This document shows, piece by piece, positions 37,671 to 44,726 of a stretch of 64,000 bases of DNA. The first letter of the stretch is position 1; each line of letters starts with the position of its first letter. The notes below the pieces were generated by a model. That model was not told where the DNA came from and made no database searches. It saw nothing but the letters and a program-made list of their open reading frames with translations. Both the position numbers and the translations under genes were made by a program. The stretch is from CAVQBC01 sp963710665 (GTDB lineage Bacteria > Actinomycetota > Thermoleophilia > Solirubrobacterales > Solirubrobacteraceae): NCBI GenBank assembly GCA_963710665.1, contig CAVQBC010000004.1, forward strand, positions 620,001-684,000. The letters are read 5' to 3'.

Positions 37671-38501
37671 CTACTTCCCGGCGTCGGGGAAGAACAGCGG
37701 CTCGCCGTACTCCTTGACGCCGAAGTCCGCGATCTCCTTCTGGGTGGGGGCGCTGGTGATCCAGCTCGAGAAGGCCTTCGCGCAGGCGGCGTTGGTGCCC
37801 GGGGCCTTGACGACGATCACGTGGTAGTTGTTGCGCAGGTCCTTCCCACCCTCCTTGAGCAGCTTCGAGTCGAGGTTCTTGGTGGCGAGGAACGTGCCGC
37901 GGTCCGACAGCGTGTAGGCCTCCTTCTGGCTGGCGACGGTCAGCGTCTCGCCCATCCCCTGCCCGGTCTCGAGGTACCAGGAGCCGCTCGGCTTGATGCC
38001 GGCCTCCTCCCACAGCTTGAGCTCCTTGGCGTTGGTGCCGGACTCGTCGGCGCGCGAGGCGAACGGCGCCTTCTCGCGGGCGATCCGGCGGAAGGCGGTG
38101 GTCGCGTCGGGCGCGTCGGCGATGTTCGCCGGATCCGACGCGGGGCCGACGATCACGAAGTCGTTGTGCATCACGGCGGTGCGGCTGGCGCCGTGGCCCT
38201 CGTCCATGAAGGTCTCCTCGGCGTCGGGCGAGTGGACGAGCAGCACGTCCGCGTCCCCCTTCTCGCCCATCGCGAGCGCCTGGCCGGATCCGACGGCCAC
38301 CGTCTTGACCTTGCAGTCGCCGGTGCGCTCGAAGGCCGGCACCAGCTCATCGAGGAGCCCGGAGTCCTTGGTGCTCGTCGTCGTGGCCATGATCATCGTG
38401 CCGCTCGGACCCTTCGACGCCGTCTCGGAGTCGTCGTCGCCGCATCCGGCGATCACGAGGGCGAGCAGCGCCAGGACGAGCGCCGCGAGGGTTCGGGTCA
38501 T
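37671..38501 (-). CDS. tupA: Tungstate-binding lipoprotein
   Basis: 276 residues. The signal peptide MTRTLAALVLALLALVIAGC ends in lipobox IAGC, so the protein is anchored by a lipid on Cys20. The mature part opens with ATTTSTKDSGLLDELVPAF; the TTTST signature is characteristic of TupA, the high-affinity tungstate binder, rather than ModA. Tungstate supply fits the aldehyde:ferredoxin oxidoreductase and formate dehydrogenase encoded 5-10 kb away. Its ATG overlaps the regulator's stop by four bases. Confidence 0.9.
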   Translation of the reverse strand: MTRTLAALVLALLALVIAGCGDDDSETASKGPSGTMIMATTTSTKDSGLLDELVPAFERTGDCKVKTVAVGSGQALAMGEKGDADVLLVHSPDAEETFMDEGHGASRTAVMHNDFVIVGPASDPANIADAPDATTAFRRIAREKAPFASRADESGTNAKELKLWEEAGIKPSGSWYLETGQGMGETLTVASQKEAYTLSDRGTFLATKNLDSKLLKEGGKDLRNNYHVIVVKAPGTNAACAKAFSSWITSAPTQKEIADFGVKEYGEPLFFPDAGK

Positions 38502-39421
38502 TCGGGTCTCCTCGTCGTGCCGGTCCGGGTGAGGTCGTAGCCGGGGAGCGCGCCGATCCGGGCCTGGGTGGCCGAGCTGGCCAGCACGTCGAGCAGCGCC
38601 TCGGCCGCCGGCAGCGCCTCCGCCCGCAGCGCGAGCTCGAACGGCTCGACCGCCACCGGGACCCAGTCCGCGTCGGCCGACTCGGCCGCGGCCCGGACGG
38701 CCAGGCCGGAGTCGGCGGCGCCCGTCGCCACGGCGGTCGCGACCTCGAAGTGCGAGCCCGCGGGCTCGGCCAGGTCGGGCCGCGGGGGGACGCCGGCCTC
38801 GCGCAGCAGCCGCTCGAGCAGCAGCCGCGAGCCGGTGCCCGGCCCGCGCCAGGCCAGCCGGCGCCCGGCGAGGTCCTCCGGACCCCGGATGCCCTGCGGG
38901 TTGCCGCGCGGGACCACGAGCCCCTGCTCGCGGCGCCACAGATGGACGAGCACGGCCGGCTCGCCGCCGAGCAGCCCGCGGACGAAGGGATCGTTGTGCC
39001 GCCCGCTGCCGGCATGGAGCAGGTGGATCGCGGCCGCGTCGGCGGAGCCGCGCGCGAGCTGTGTCAAGCCGGCGACGCTGCCGCGCGAGCCCGGAGTCAG
39101 CGCGACGTGCTCGGCGGCGGCGCGCAGCAGCGCGTCGAGCGCCGGATCGTCGCTGCCCGCCAGGCGCAGCATCCCAGCGCCGGCGAGCAGGATGCGCGCG
39201 GCGGCGGGTCCGCCGGGGGCGACGGTCGCGCGTGCGCGGTCGTGCGGGCTGATCACTCCGGCGTCGCGTAGACGCGCGTACGCGCGCGCGACGGTGCCGG
39301 GCGCGCAGTGGCGCTGCTGCGCGAGGGCGCGGATCGCGGGCAGCCGCTCGCCGGGCGACCGCGCGCCCGCGGCGATCTCGTGCGCGAGCTCGGAGACCAG
39401 GTCGTCTGCGCTCATCTGCAC
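38498..39421 (-). CDS. HTH regulator with periplasmic-binding-like domain (tungstate/molybdate sensor)
   Basis: 307 residues. A GntR-like winged helix occupies the first 70 (ERLPAIRALAQQRHCAPGTVARAYARL), followed by a type-2 periplasmic-binding-like domain (about 90-300; VHLWRREQGLVVPRGNPQGI). The same domain is fused to MoeA at 50.7-52.6 kb. Coupling by ATGA to tupA suggests it senses tungstate or molybdate (or the cofactor) and controls the transporter. A perfect 12-bp palindrome ACACCTAGGTGT (39483-39494) upstream is a candidate autoregulatory site. Confidence 0.82.
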   Translation of the reverse strand: MQMSADDLVSELAHEIAAGARSPGERLPAIRALAQQRHCAPGTVARAYARLRDAGVISPHDRARATVAPGGPAAARILLAGAGMLRLAGSDDPALDALLRAAAEHVALTPGSRGSVAGLTQLARGSADAAAIHLLHAGSGRHNDPFVRGLLGGEPAVLVHLWRREQGLVVPRGNPQGIRGPEDLAGRRLAWRGPGTGSRLLLERLLREAGVPPRPDLAEPAGSHFEVATAVATGAADSGLAVRAAAESADADWVPVAVEPFELALRAEALPAAEALLDVLASSATQARIGALPGYDLTRTGTTRRPE

Positions 39422-39482
39422 CAGGACAGAAACGCTACTGATGGCGACGGATCGTCGCTCGCCCCTTGCGACCGCCCCGGCA

Positions 39483-39494
39483 ACACCTAGGTGT
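39483..39494. promoter_or_regulatory. Palindrome ACACCTAGGTGT upstream of the tup regulator
   Basis: A perfect 12-bp palindrome, extended by GGC/GCC outside one mismatched position, 61 bases before the regulator's ATG. Candidate operator for the tup operon. Confidence 0.45.
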
Positions 39495-39564
39495 CGCCCT
39501 ATACGCCTGGCTCTTGCCCGTTCCGCAGATCGCCGTTACGATGGCCGGAGTCCAGACTGGCAAC

Positions 39565-39587
39565 GCTATTGCACGATAGGCAATAGC
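39565..39587. promoter_or_regulatory. Inverted repeat upstream of the DAO flavoprotein
   Basis: GCTATTGC and GCAATAGC are perfect 8-bp arms around a 7-base spacer, 20 bases before the DAO gene start and right against its SD (GTAGGAGG). It differs from the amine operator. The IclR-type gene at 41.1-41.9 kb is a plausible binder. Confidence 0.55.
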
Positions 39588-39607
39588 ACGGTAGGAGGCT
39601 TCACCCT

Positions 39608-40903
39608 ATGTCCGCCGCCCCGCTTCCCTCAGCGGTCTCGCACCTCGTCATCGGCGCCGGCGTCCACGGCCTTTCCACGGCGTGGCACCTCGCCCGGCGC
39701 GGAGAGGACGTTCTCGTCGTGGACAAGACGGGTGTCGCGGCCGGTGCCTCGGGCATCGCGTGCGGCGTCGTGCGCAACAACTACTTCCAGCCCGCCATGT
39801 CCGAGCTCATGGCGGCCTGCGTGGAGATCTGGGAGTCGGATCCCGCCGCCTTCCACTACCACGGCTCGGGCTACATCGCGCTCGGCCCGGCCACCCAGGA
39901 GCCCGACCTCGTCGCGGTCGCCGAGCGCCAGGAGCGCATCGGCTACCCGTCCGACCTGATCACCGGGGAGAAGGCCGTCGCGAAGCACATGCGCGAGCTG
40001 TACCCCGACTGGCGCGCGCGCGGCCTGACCGCCTGCCTGCACGAGCGCGCGGGCGGCTTCGCGTTCAACCGCGAGTCGATGCTCGGCCTGGCCGACAAGG
40101 CCCGCGCCGCCGGCGCTCGCATCCACTCGGGCATCGAGGTCGTCGGCTTCGACTACGACGAGTCCGGCGCGGTGAAGACCGTGCGCACGAACGCCGGCCC
40201 GATCGCCGTCGAGCAGGTCGTGATCGCCGTCGGCCCGTGGATCGAGCGGATGTGGGACATGCTCGGCCTGCCCGCGCAGCTCGACGTCCACCACCCGGAC
40301 GGCTCGGTGTCGCGCGACACGCCGATGTGGACGTACTGGTACCTGCAGGAGGGCGAGGTCGCGGTCGACCCGGCCAGCTTCACGACGGCGCAGGGCCGTC
40401 CGTCGCCGGTGCTCCACGTCGACTCCGACGCCGAGCTCTACGACGACGCCAACCGGCTCATCACCGACCAGCCATGGGGCATCTACGCCAAGCCGGACCG
40501 CGACTCGGTCCAGGGCGGCGCCTCGCCGCTGGTCGTCGGGAACGACTTCGAGGTCGACCCCTACCCCACCGGCACCGTCGAGGAGGGCTTCCCCGACCTG
40601 TTCTGCGCGGCGCTGTCGCACTGCATGGGCCGCTTCCGCGGCTCGCGGGAGCTGTACCGCCAGGTGCGCTCGGGCGGCGTCGGCGCGTTCACGGCCGACA
40701 ACTTCCCGGTGTTCGACTACATGCGCCCGAACGTGTTCGTCGCCGCGGACTCCAACCACGGCTACAAGATGATCGCCGTGGGACGCGAGATCGCCGAGGT
40801 GCTCACCGGCCGCCACTCGACGCTGCTGTGGCCCTTCCGCTACGAGCGCTTCGCCTCCGGCGACCTGCACCCGGTCTCGAACAGCCCGTACCCCTGGAGC
40901 TAG
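39608..40903 (+). CDS. FAD-dependent DAO-family oxidoreductase (sarcosine oxidase beta-like)
   Basis: 431 residues. The FAD-binding motif HLVIGAGVHGLSTAWHLARR lies at 12-31, followed by LVVDKTGVAAGASG. The C-terminal part SNHGYKMIAVGREIAEVLTG is the conserved FAD-closing segment of sarcosine and dimethylglycine oxidases and of N-methylglutamate dehydrogenase large subunits. It would oxidise an N-methyl amine. No alpha, gamma or delta subunits flank it, so it may act alone or with the distant GcvT-type protein (12.8 kb). Its promoter region has its own 23-bp inverted repeat, not the amine operator. The exact substrate (sarcosine, dimethylglycine, N-methylglutamate) is unresolved. Confidence 0.85.
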   Translation: MSAAPLPSAVSHLVIGAGVHGLSTAWHLARRGEDVLVVDKTGVAAGASGIACGVVRNNYFQPAMSELMAACVEIWESDPAAFHYHGSGYIALGPATQEPDLVAVAERQERIGYPSDLITGEKAVAKHMRELYPDWRARGLTACLHERAGGFAFNRESMLGLADKARAAGARIHSGIEVVGFDYDESGAVKTVRTNAGPIAVEQVVIAVGPWIERMWDMLGLPAQLDVHHPDGSVSRDTPMWTYWYLQEGEVAVDPASFTTAQGRPSPVLHVDSDAELYDDANRLITDQPWGIYAKPDRDSVQGGASPLVVGNDFEVDPYPTGTVEEGFPDLFCAALSHCMGRFRGSRELYRQVRSGGVGAFTADNFPVFDYMRPNVFVAADSNHGYKMIAVGREIAEVLTGRHSTLLWPFRYERFASGDLHPVSNSPYPWS

Positions 40904-40915
40904 ATGGTTGGTTCC
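40901..40915 (+). repeat. Dispersed stop-codon element, short copy
   Basis: TAGATGGTTGGTTCC begins at the stop of the DAO gene and matches the first 15 bases of the elements after the LysR and IclR genes with one or two differences. The rest of the 173-bp gap to 41076 is GC-rich with no gene. Confidence 0.4.
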
Positions 40916-41051
40916 GCGGCCGCGCGGTCGACTGGTGGATGCCCCGCGGATGCAGGGCGCCGCCCGCACGAGGGGAACAGTGCTGGACGGCGTGCGCCAC
41001 CGGAGCCCCTCGGGCGGGTGGCGATCCGGCGCCGCGGGGCGCCGCCAGGCG

Positions 41052-41079
41052 CCCGTGGGGTCGTGGAATCAGCCATCTA
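41052..41079 (-). repeat. Dispersed 28-bp element at a stop codon, copy 2
   Basis: Beginning with the IclR stop, the minus strand reads TAGATGGCTGATTCCACG and continues C-rich. It aligns with 14031-14058 at 23 of 28 positions. Confidence 0.5.
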
Positions 41080-41853
41080 CTGATCGGGCTCGTGGCCGAC
41101 GGCGCGTGACAGCGCGGCGGCGGCCTCGCGCAGGCTCGGCAGGACGGTCCGGCGGCGCTCGTCCGTGAGGCGCGCCGCCGGGCCCTGCAGCCCGACGATC
41201 GCCATCAGCGCGCCGCGGTGGTCGAATACCGGCACGGCCATCGCGTTGAGATCGGGCTCGCGCTCGCGGTCCGCGACGGCCCAGCCGTGCTCGCGGACCG
41301 CCGCGACCTCGCGCTCGAGCCTCGCCGGGTCGGTGATCGTGAGCTCGGTGAAGGCGGGCAGGTCGCCGGTGGGGGGCTCCGCCTCGCCGCCGAAGGCGAG
41401 CATCACCTTGCCGACCGCGGTGGCGTGCGCGATGCTCGGGCGCCCGACGTGGGCGATGCTGACCACGCTCGCCTCGCTGGCCACGAAGTCGACGGTGACC
41501 GCCTCCGTCACGCCGGGGACCGACAGCGTCGCGGTCTCGCCGGTCTCCACCACCAGCCGGCGCAGGTGCGGGCGGGCCAGCTCGCGGATGTCGAGCCGGG
41601 CCAGCACGCCCTCGGCGAGCGCCACCAGCCGCAGCCCGAGTCGGTAGGGGCCGCCGGGGTCCCGCTCCACGAGGCGGCCGCGCTGGAGCGTGGCGAGCAG
41701 GCGCGACGCCGTGCTGGCGTTCACGCCGATCCGGCGCGCGAGCTCGTTGACGCCCAGGCCCGTGGGGTGCTCGGCCAGGGCGTCGAGCAACGCCAGCGCG
41801 CGCGCCACCGACGCCACCGGCCGGCCGCCGGGCTCGCGTGGCTCATCGTTCAA
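41077..41853 (-). CDS. IclR-family transcriptional regulator
   Basis: 258 residues. Winged helix (RALALLDALAEHPTGLGVNELARRIG, then NASTASRLLATLQR) followed by the IclR effector domain (VGRPSIAHATAVGKVMLAF). It converges on the DAO flavoprotein gene and probably controls it or the neighbouring amine genes. The start is set at TTG 41853 because GGAGG lies 7 bases before it; the GTG at 41901 adds residues that include this SD. Confidence 0.85.
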   Translation of the reverse strand: MNDEPREPGGRPVASVARALALLDALAEHPTGLGVNELARRIGVNASTASRLLATLQRGRLVERDPGGPYRLGLRLVALAEGVLARLDIRELARPHLRRLVVETGETATLSVPGVTEAVTVDFVASEASVVSIAHVGRPSIAHATAVGKVMLAFGGEAEPPTGDLPAFTELTITDPARLEREVAAVREHGWAVADREREPDLNAMAVPVFDHRGALMAIVGLQGPAARLTDERRRTVLPSLREAAAALSRAVGHEPDQ

Positions 41854-41969
41854 GCGGTTTCCTCCATGGGGGCGGTCAGGCGCTAGGTGAGCCCGGCACA
41901 CTATTCGGCCTCCGCAAAGCGCTGCTCAACCCGTGCCGCCCGACGCGGGCGACCAACTAGCATCGGCCC

Positions 41970-42815
41970 ATGCCAGAGATCGGAGGCATCGTGCTCGCCG
42001 GCGGCCGCTCCACGCGGATGGGCGAGCCCAAGGCCGCCCTCGAATGGCACGGTTCGACCCTGTTGCGCCGCGTGACCGGGATCGTCGGGCGGGCGGTCGG
42101 CGGCCCCGTCGTGGTCGTGCGCGCTCCCGGCCAGGCGCTTCCCCCGCTTCCCGCCGGCGTGGAGATCATCGAGGACGCGCGCGAGGGCCGCGGGCCGCTG
42201 CAGGGACTCGCCGCCGGGCTCTCCGCGCTCGACGGGCGGGCCGACGCCGCGTTCCTCTCCTCCACCGACGTGCCGTTCCTGCATCCGGCGTTCGTGCGGC
42301 GCGTGGTCGCGGCGCTCGACGACGAGACCGACGTCGTGCTCCCGCGCGCACGCGGGCACCAGCAGCCGCTGTCCGCCGCCTACCGCACCTCGCTGCGACC
42401 GGTGGTCGAGCGCCTGCTGGCCGCCAACCGCCTCCGGCCCGCCTTCCTGTTCGAGGCCTGCCGCGTCAAGCGGCTCGACGAGGACGCCCTGCTCGCCGAC
42501 CGCACGCTCGCCAGCCTCGACGCGCGGCTCGACTCGGTGCTCAACCTCAACGAGCCCGACGACTACGAGTCCGCGCGGGCCAGGCCGGCGCCCGAGGTCG
42601 CGGTCCGCCGGTTCGGCGCCCTGCGCATCCCAGGCGAGCGCGGGCCACAGACCGTGCACGCCGCCACGCTCGCCGCGGCCGCCGCGGCCGCCGGCCTCGC
42701 GCTCGACGACCACGTCGTCGCGGCCCTCAACGGCGACCAGATCTCACGCGACCCCGAGCTGCCGCTGGCGGGGGGCGACGAGGTCGCGTTCATGGCCGCC
42801 GACGCGGGCGGCTGA
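41970..42815 (+). CDS. MobA-MoaD fusion: molybdenum cofactor guanylyltransferase with ubiquitin-like C-terminus
   Basis: 281 residues. The first 195 are MobA: IVLAGGRSTRMGEPKAAL (7-24), STDVPFLHPAFVR and LNLNEPDDY, which transfers GMP from GTP to the cofactor. The last 80 (from about EVAVRRFGALRIPG) form a MoaD/ThiS-type beta-grasp domain that ends precisely in Gly-Gly (FMAADAGG). That C-terminus carries the thiocarboxylate in molybdopterin synthase. A natural fusion of a late and an early step of cofactor synthesis is unusual. It lies just upstream of the W/Mo enzymes. ATG start; the 83-bp gap after it holds the aor promoter. Confidence 0.85.
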   Translation: MPEIGGIVLAGGRSTRMGEPKAALEWHGSTLLRRVTGIVGRAVGGPVVVVRAPGQALPPLPAGVEIIEDAREGRGPLQGLAAGLSALDGRADAAFLSSTDVPFLHPAFVRRVVAALDDETDVVLPRARGHQQPLSAAYRTSLRPVVERLLAANRLRPAFLFEACRVKRLDEDALLADRTLASLDARLDSVLNLNEPDDYESARARPAPEVAVRRFGALRIPGERGPQTVHAATLAAAAAAAGLALDDHVVAALNGDQISRDPELPLAGGDEVAFMAADAGG

Positions 42816-42853
42816 GCTGCGGCGCAACAGCCCCCGGACCGACCGCAACACAT

Positions 42854-42872
42854 CTGGTATGTGGGATACCAG
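42854..42872. promoter_or_regulatory. Palindromic operator before the aldehyde oxidoreductase-formate dehydrogenase run
   Basis: CTGGTAT and ATACCAG are perfect 7-bp arms around a 5-base spacer, 27 bases upstream of the ATG at 42899. A TAGACT -10-like element follows. The pattern resembles GntR/FCD-type sites. Confidence 0.6.
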
Positions 42873-42898
42873 TAGTCCTCCGCGATAGACTCCGCAAC

Positions 42899-44710
42899 AT
42901 GGAGACGGATGCACCGGGTGGCTACTTCGGCCGCGCGCTCGTGGTCGACGCAGCCGATGCGTCGGCCGACGTGCTGCCTCTCTCCGCTGCGGTCCTGCGC
43001 CGCTACATCGGCGGTGTCGGGCTGGGCACGTGGCTCATGCACCGCCTCGCTCCGGTGGGCGTCGACCCGCTCGATCCCGAGTCGCCGCTGGCCTTCGTCT
43101 TCTCGCCGCTGGTGGGCACGCCGCTGACCACGAGCGCGAAGTTCGCGGTGGTGGCGAAGTCGCCGCTCACGGGGCTCCTCAACGACGCGCTGTCGTCCAG
43201 CCACTTCGCGATCGCCGGCAAGCTCACGGGCAACGACGCGATCGTCGTCCACGGCCGCGCCGAGCGCCCGTCCGCCCTGCTGGTCGACGGCGACGGCGCC
43301 CGGATCGAGCCCGCGGAGGACCTCTGGGGCCTTACCGCCGACGAGGCCGAGGAGCGGCTCCGCGAGCGGCTCGGCAAGGGCTGGCGGGTGGCGTCGATCG
43401 GCCCCGCCGGCGAGCAGCAGATCCGCTACGCGACGATCTCCCACGACGGACGTCACGCCGGCCGCGGCGGGCTCGGCGCGGTGCTCGGCGCGAAGCTCAT
43501 CAAGGCCGTGGCCGTGCGGGCGGCGACCAAGGTCGCGCCCCACGACCAGCCCGGGCTCCTGGCCGCCGCGCGCGACCTGCGCACCCGCTCGTTCGGCCCC
43601 GCGACCGCCAAGTACCGGGAGCTCGGCACGCTGGCCAACCTGCTGGCGTTCAACGCCATCAGCACGCTGCCCACGCGCAACTTCCAGGCCGCCACGTTCG
43701 GCGAGGCGCCCAACCTGGCCGCCGAGGAGCTCGCCGAGGCGCGCACCACGGCGCGCGAGCACTGCGCCTCGTGCACCATCGGCTGCGAGCACATCTACAA
43801 GGGCGCGGACGGGAAGAGCACCCGTGTGGAGTACGAGAACGTCTTCGCGCTCGGCCCGCTGTGCGGGGTGTCCGACGCCGACGCCGTGCTCGCAGCCAGC
43901 CGCCGGTGCGACGAGCTGGGGCTGGACACGATCTCGGCCGGCGGCACGATCGCCTGGGCGATGGAGTGCGCCGAGCGCGGCCTGCTCGACGCGCCGTGGC
44001 TGCGCTTCGGCGACGGGGATGCGCTCCTGCGCGCGCTGGACGAGATCGGCACCCTGACCGGCCTCGGCCCCCTGCTGGCCGAAGGCACGCGCCGCGCCTC
44101 CGCCCAGCTCGGCCCGGACGCCGAGGCGCTCGCCGTCCACGTGAAGGGCCTCGAGCTGCCCGGCTACGAGCCGCGCACGCTGCAGGCGATGGCGCTGGGG
44201 CTCGCCGTCAACTCCCGCGGCGCGGACCACAACCGCTCGGGCGCCTACGAGGCCGACCTGGGGGGCGAGCTCGACCGCCTGCATGGCGACGCCCGGCACG
44301 CGGTCGCGGCGATCGAGACCGAGGACCGCGCCGCGGTCATGGACTCGCTGATCTTCTGCAAGTTCCTGCGTGGCGTGTTCACCGATCCCTGGCGCGAATG
44401 GGCCGAGCTGCTCGAGAAGGTCACCGGCTGGGACGTCGACGCGGAGGAGCTGCGCGCGACCGCGCGCCGCATCGTGCTGGCCAAGCGGATGTTCAACCTG
44501 CGAGAGGGCTGGAAGCCGGCCGACGACTGGCTGCCCGACCGCTTCCTGTCCGAGCCGCTGGAGCTCTCCTCGGGCCGCTCGGCGGCACTGAGCCCCGAGC
44601 GGCTCCGAAGCATGATCGATGCTTACTATGAGGAGCGAGGGCTCGACGCGGCCGGGCTCCCCGGGTCGGGGCAGCTCGCCGACATGGAACTTGATGTATT
44701 CGTCTACTGA
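42899..44710 (+). CDS. aor: Tungsten-containing aldehyde:ferredoxin oxidoreductase
   Basis: 603 residues, normal for the AOR family. [4Fe-4S] ligands Cys289, Cys292, Cys296 (CASCTIGC) and Cys487 (LIFCKF) correspond closely to the known 288/291/295/494 pattern. N-terminal GYFGRALVVD and GGVGLGTWLMH, and the pterin-binding NSRGADHNRSG, are present. It oxidises an aldehyde to the acid using a tungstopterin. It lies 16 bases before formate dehydrogenase, and with two demethylating dehydrogenases in the window, formaldehyde is a reasonable substrate, though other aldehydes are possible. No dedicated ferredoxin or AorA-type electron carrier is adjacent. The formate dehydrogenase beta subunit could take that role. 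Confidence 0.88.
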   Translation: METDAPGGYFGRALVVDAADASADVLPLSAAVLRRYIGGVGLGTWLMHRLAPVGVDPLDPESPLAFVFSPLVGTPLTTSAKFAVVAKSPLTGLLNDALSSSHFAIAGKLTGNDAIVVHGRAERPSALLVDGDGARIEPAEDLWGLTADEAEERLRERLGKGWRVASIGPAGEQQIRYATISHDGRHAGRGGLGAVLGAKLIKAVAVRAATKVAPHDQPGLLAAARDLRTRSFGPATAKYRELGTLANLLAFNAISTLPTRNFQAATFGEAPNLAAEELAEARTTAREHCASCTIGCEHIYKGADGKSTRVEYENVFALGPLCGVSDADAVLAASRRCDELGLDTISAGGTIAWAMECAERGLLDAPWLRFGDGDALLRALDEIGTLTGLGPLLAEGTRRASAQLGPDAEALAVHVKGLELPGYEPRTLQAMALGLAVNSRGADHNRSGAYEADLGGELDRLHGDARHAVAAIETEDRAAVMDSLIFCKFLRGVFTDPWREWAELLEKVTGWDVDAEELRATARRIVLAKRMFNLREGWKPADDWLPDRFLSEPLELSSGRSAALSPERLRSMIDAYYEERGLDAAGLPGSGQLADMELDVFVY

Positions 44711-44726
44711 GGGGTACTGATCGACC

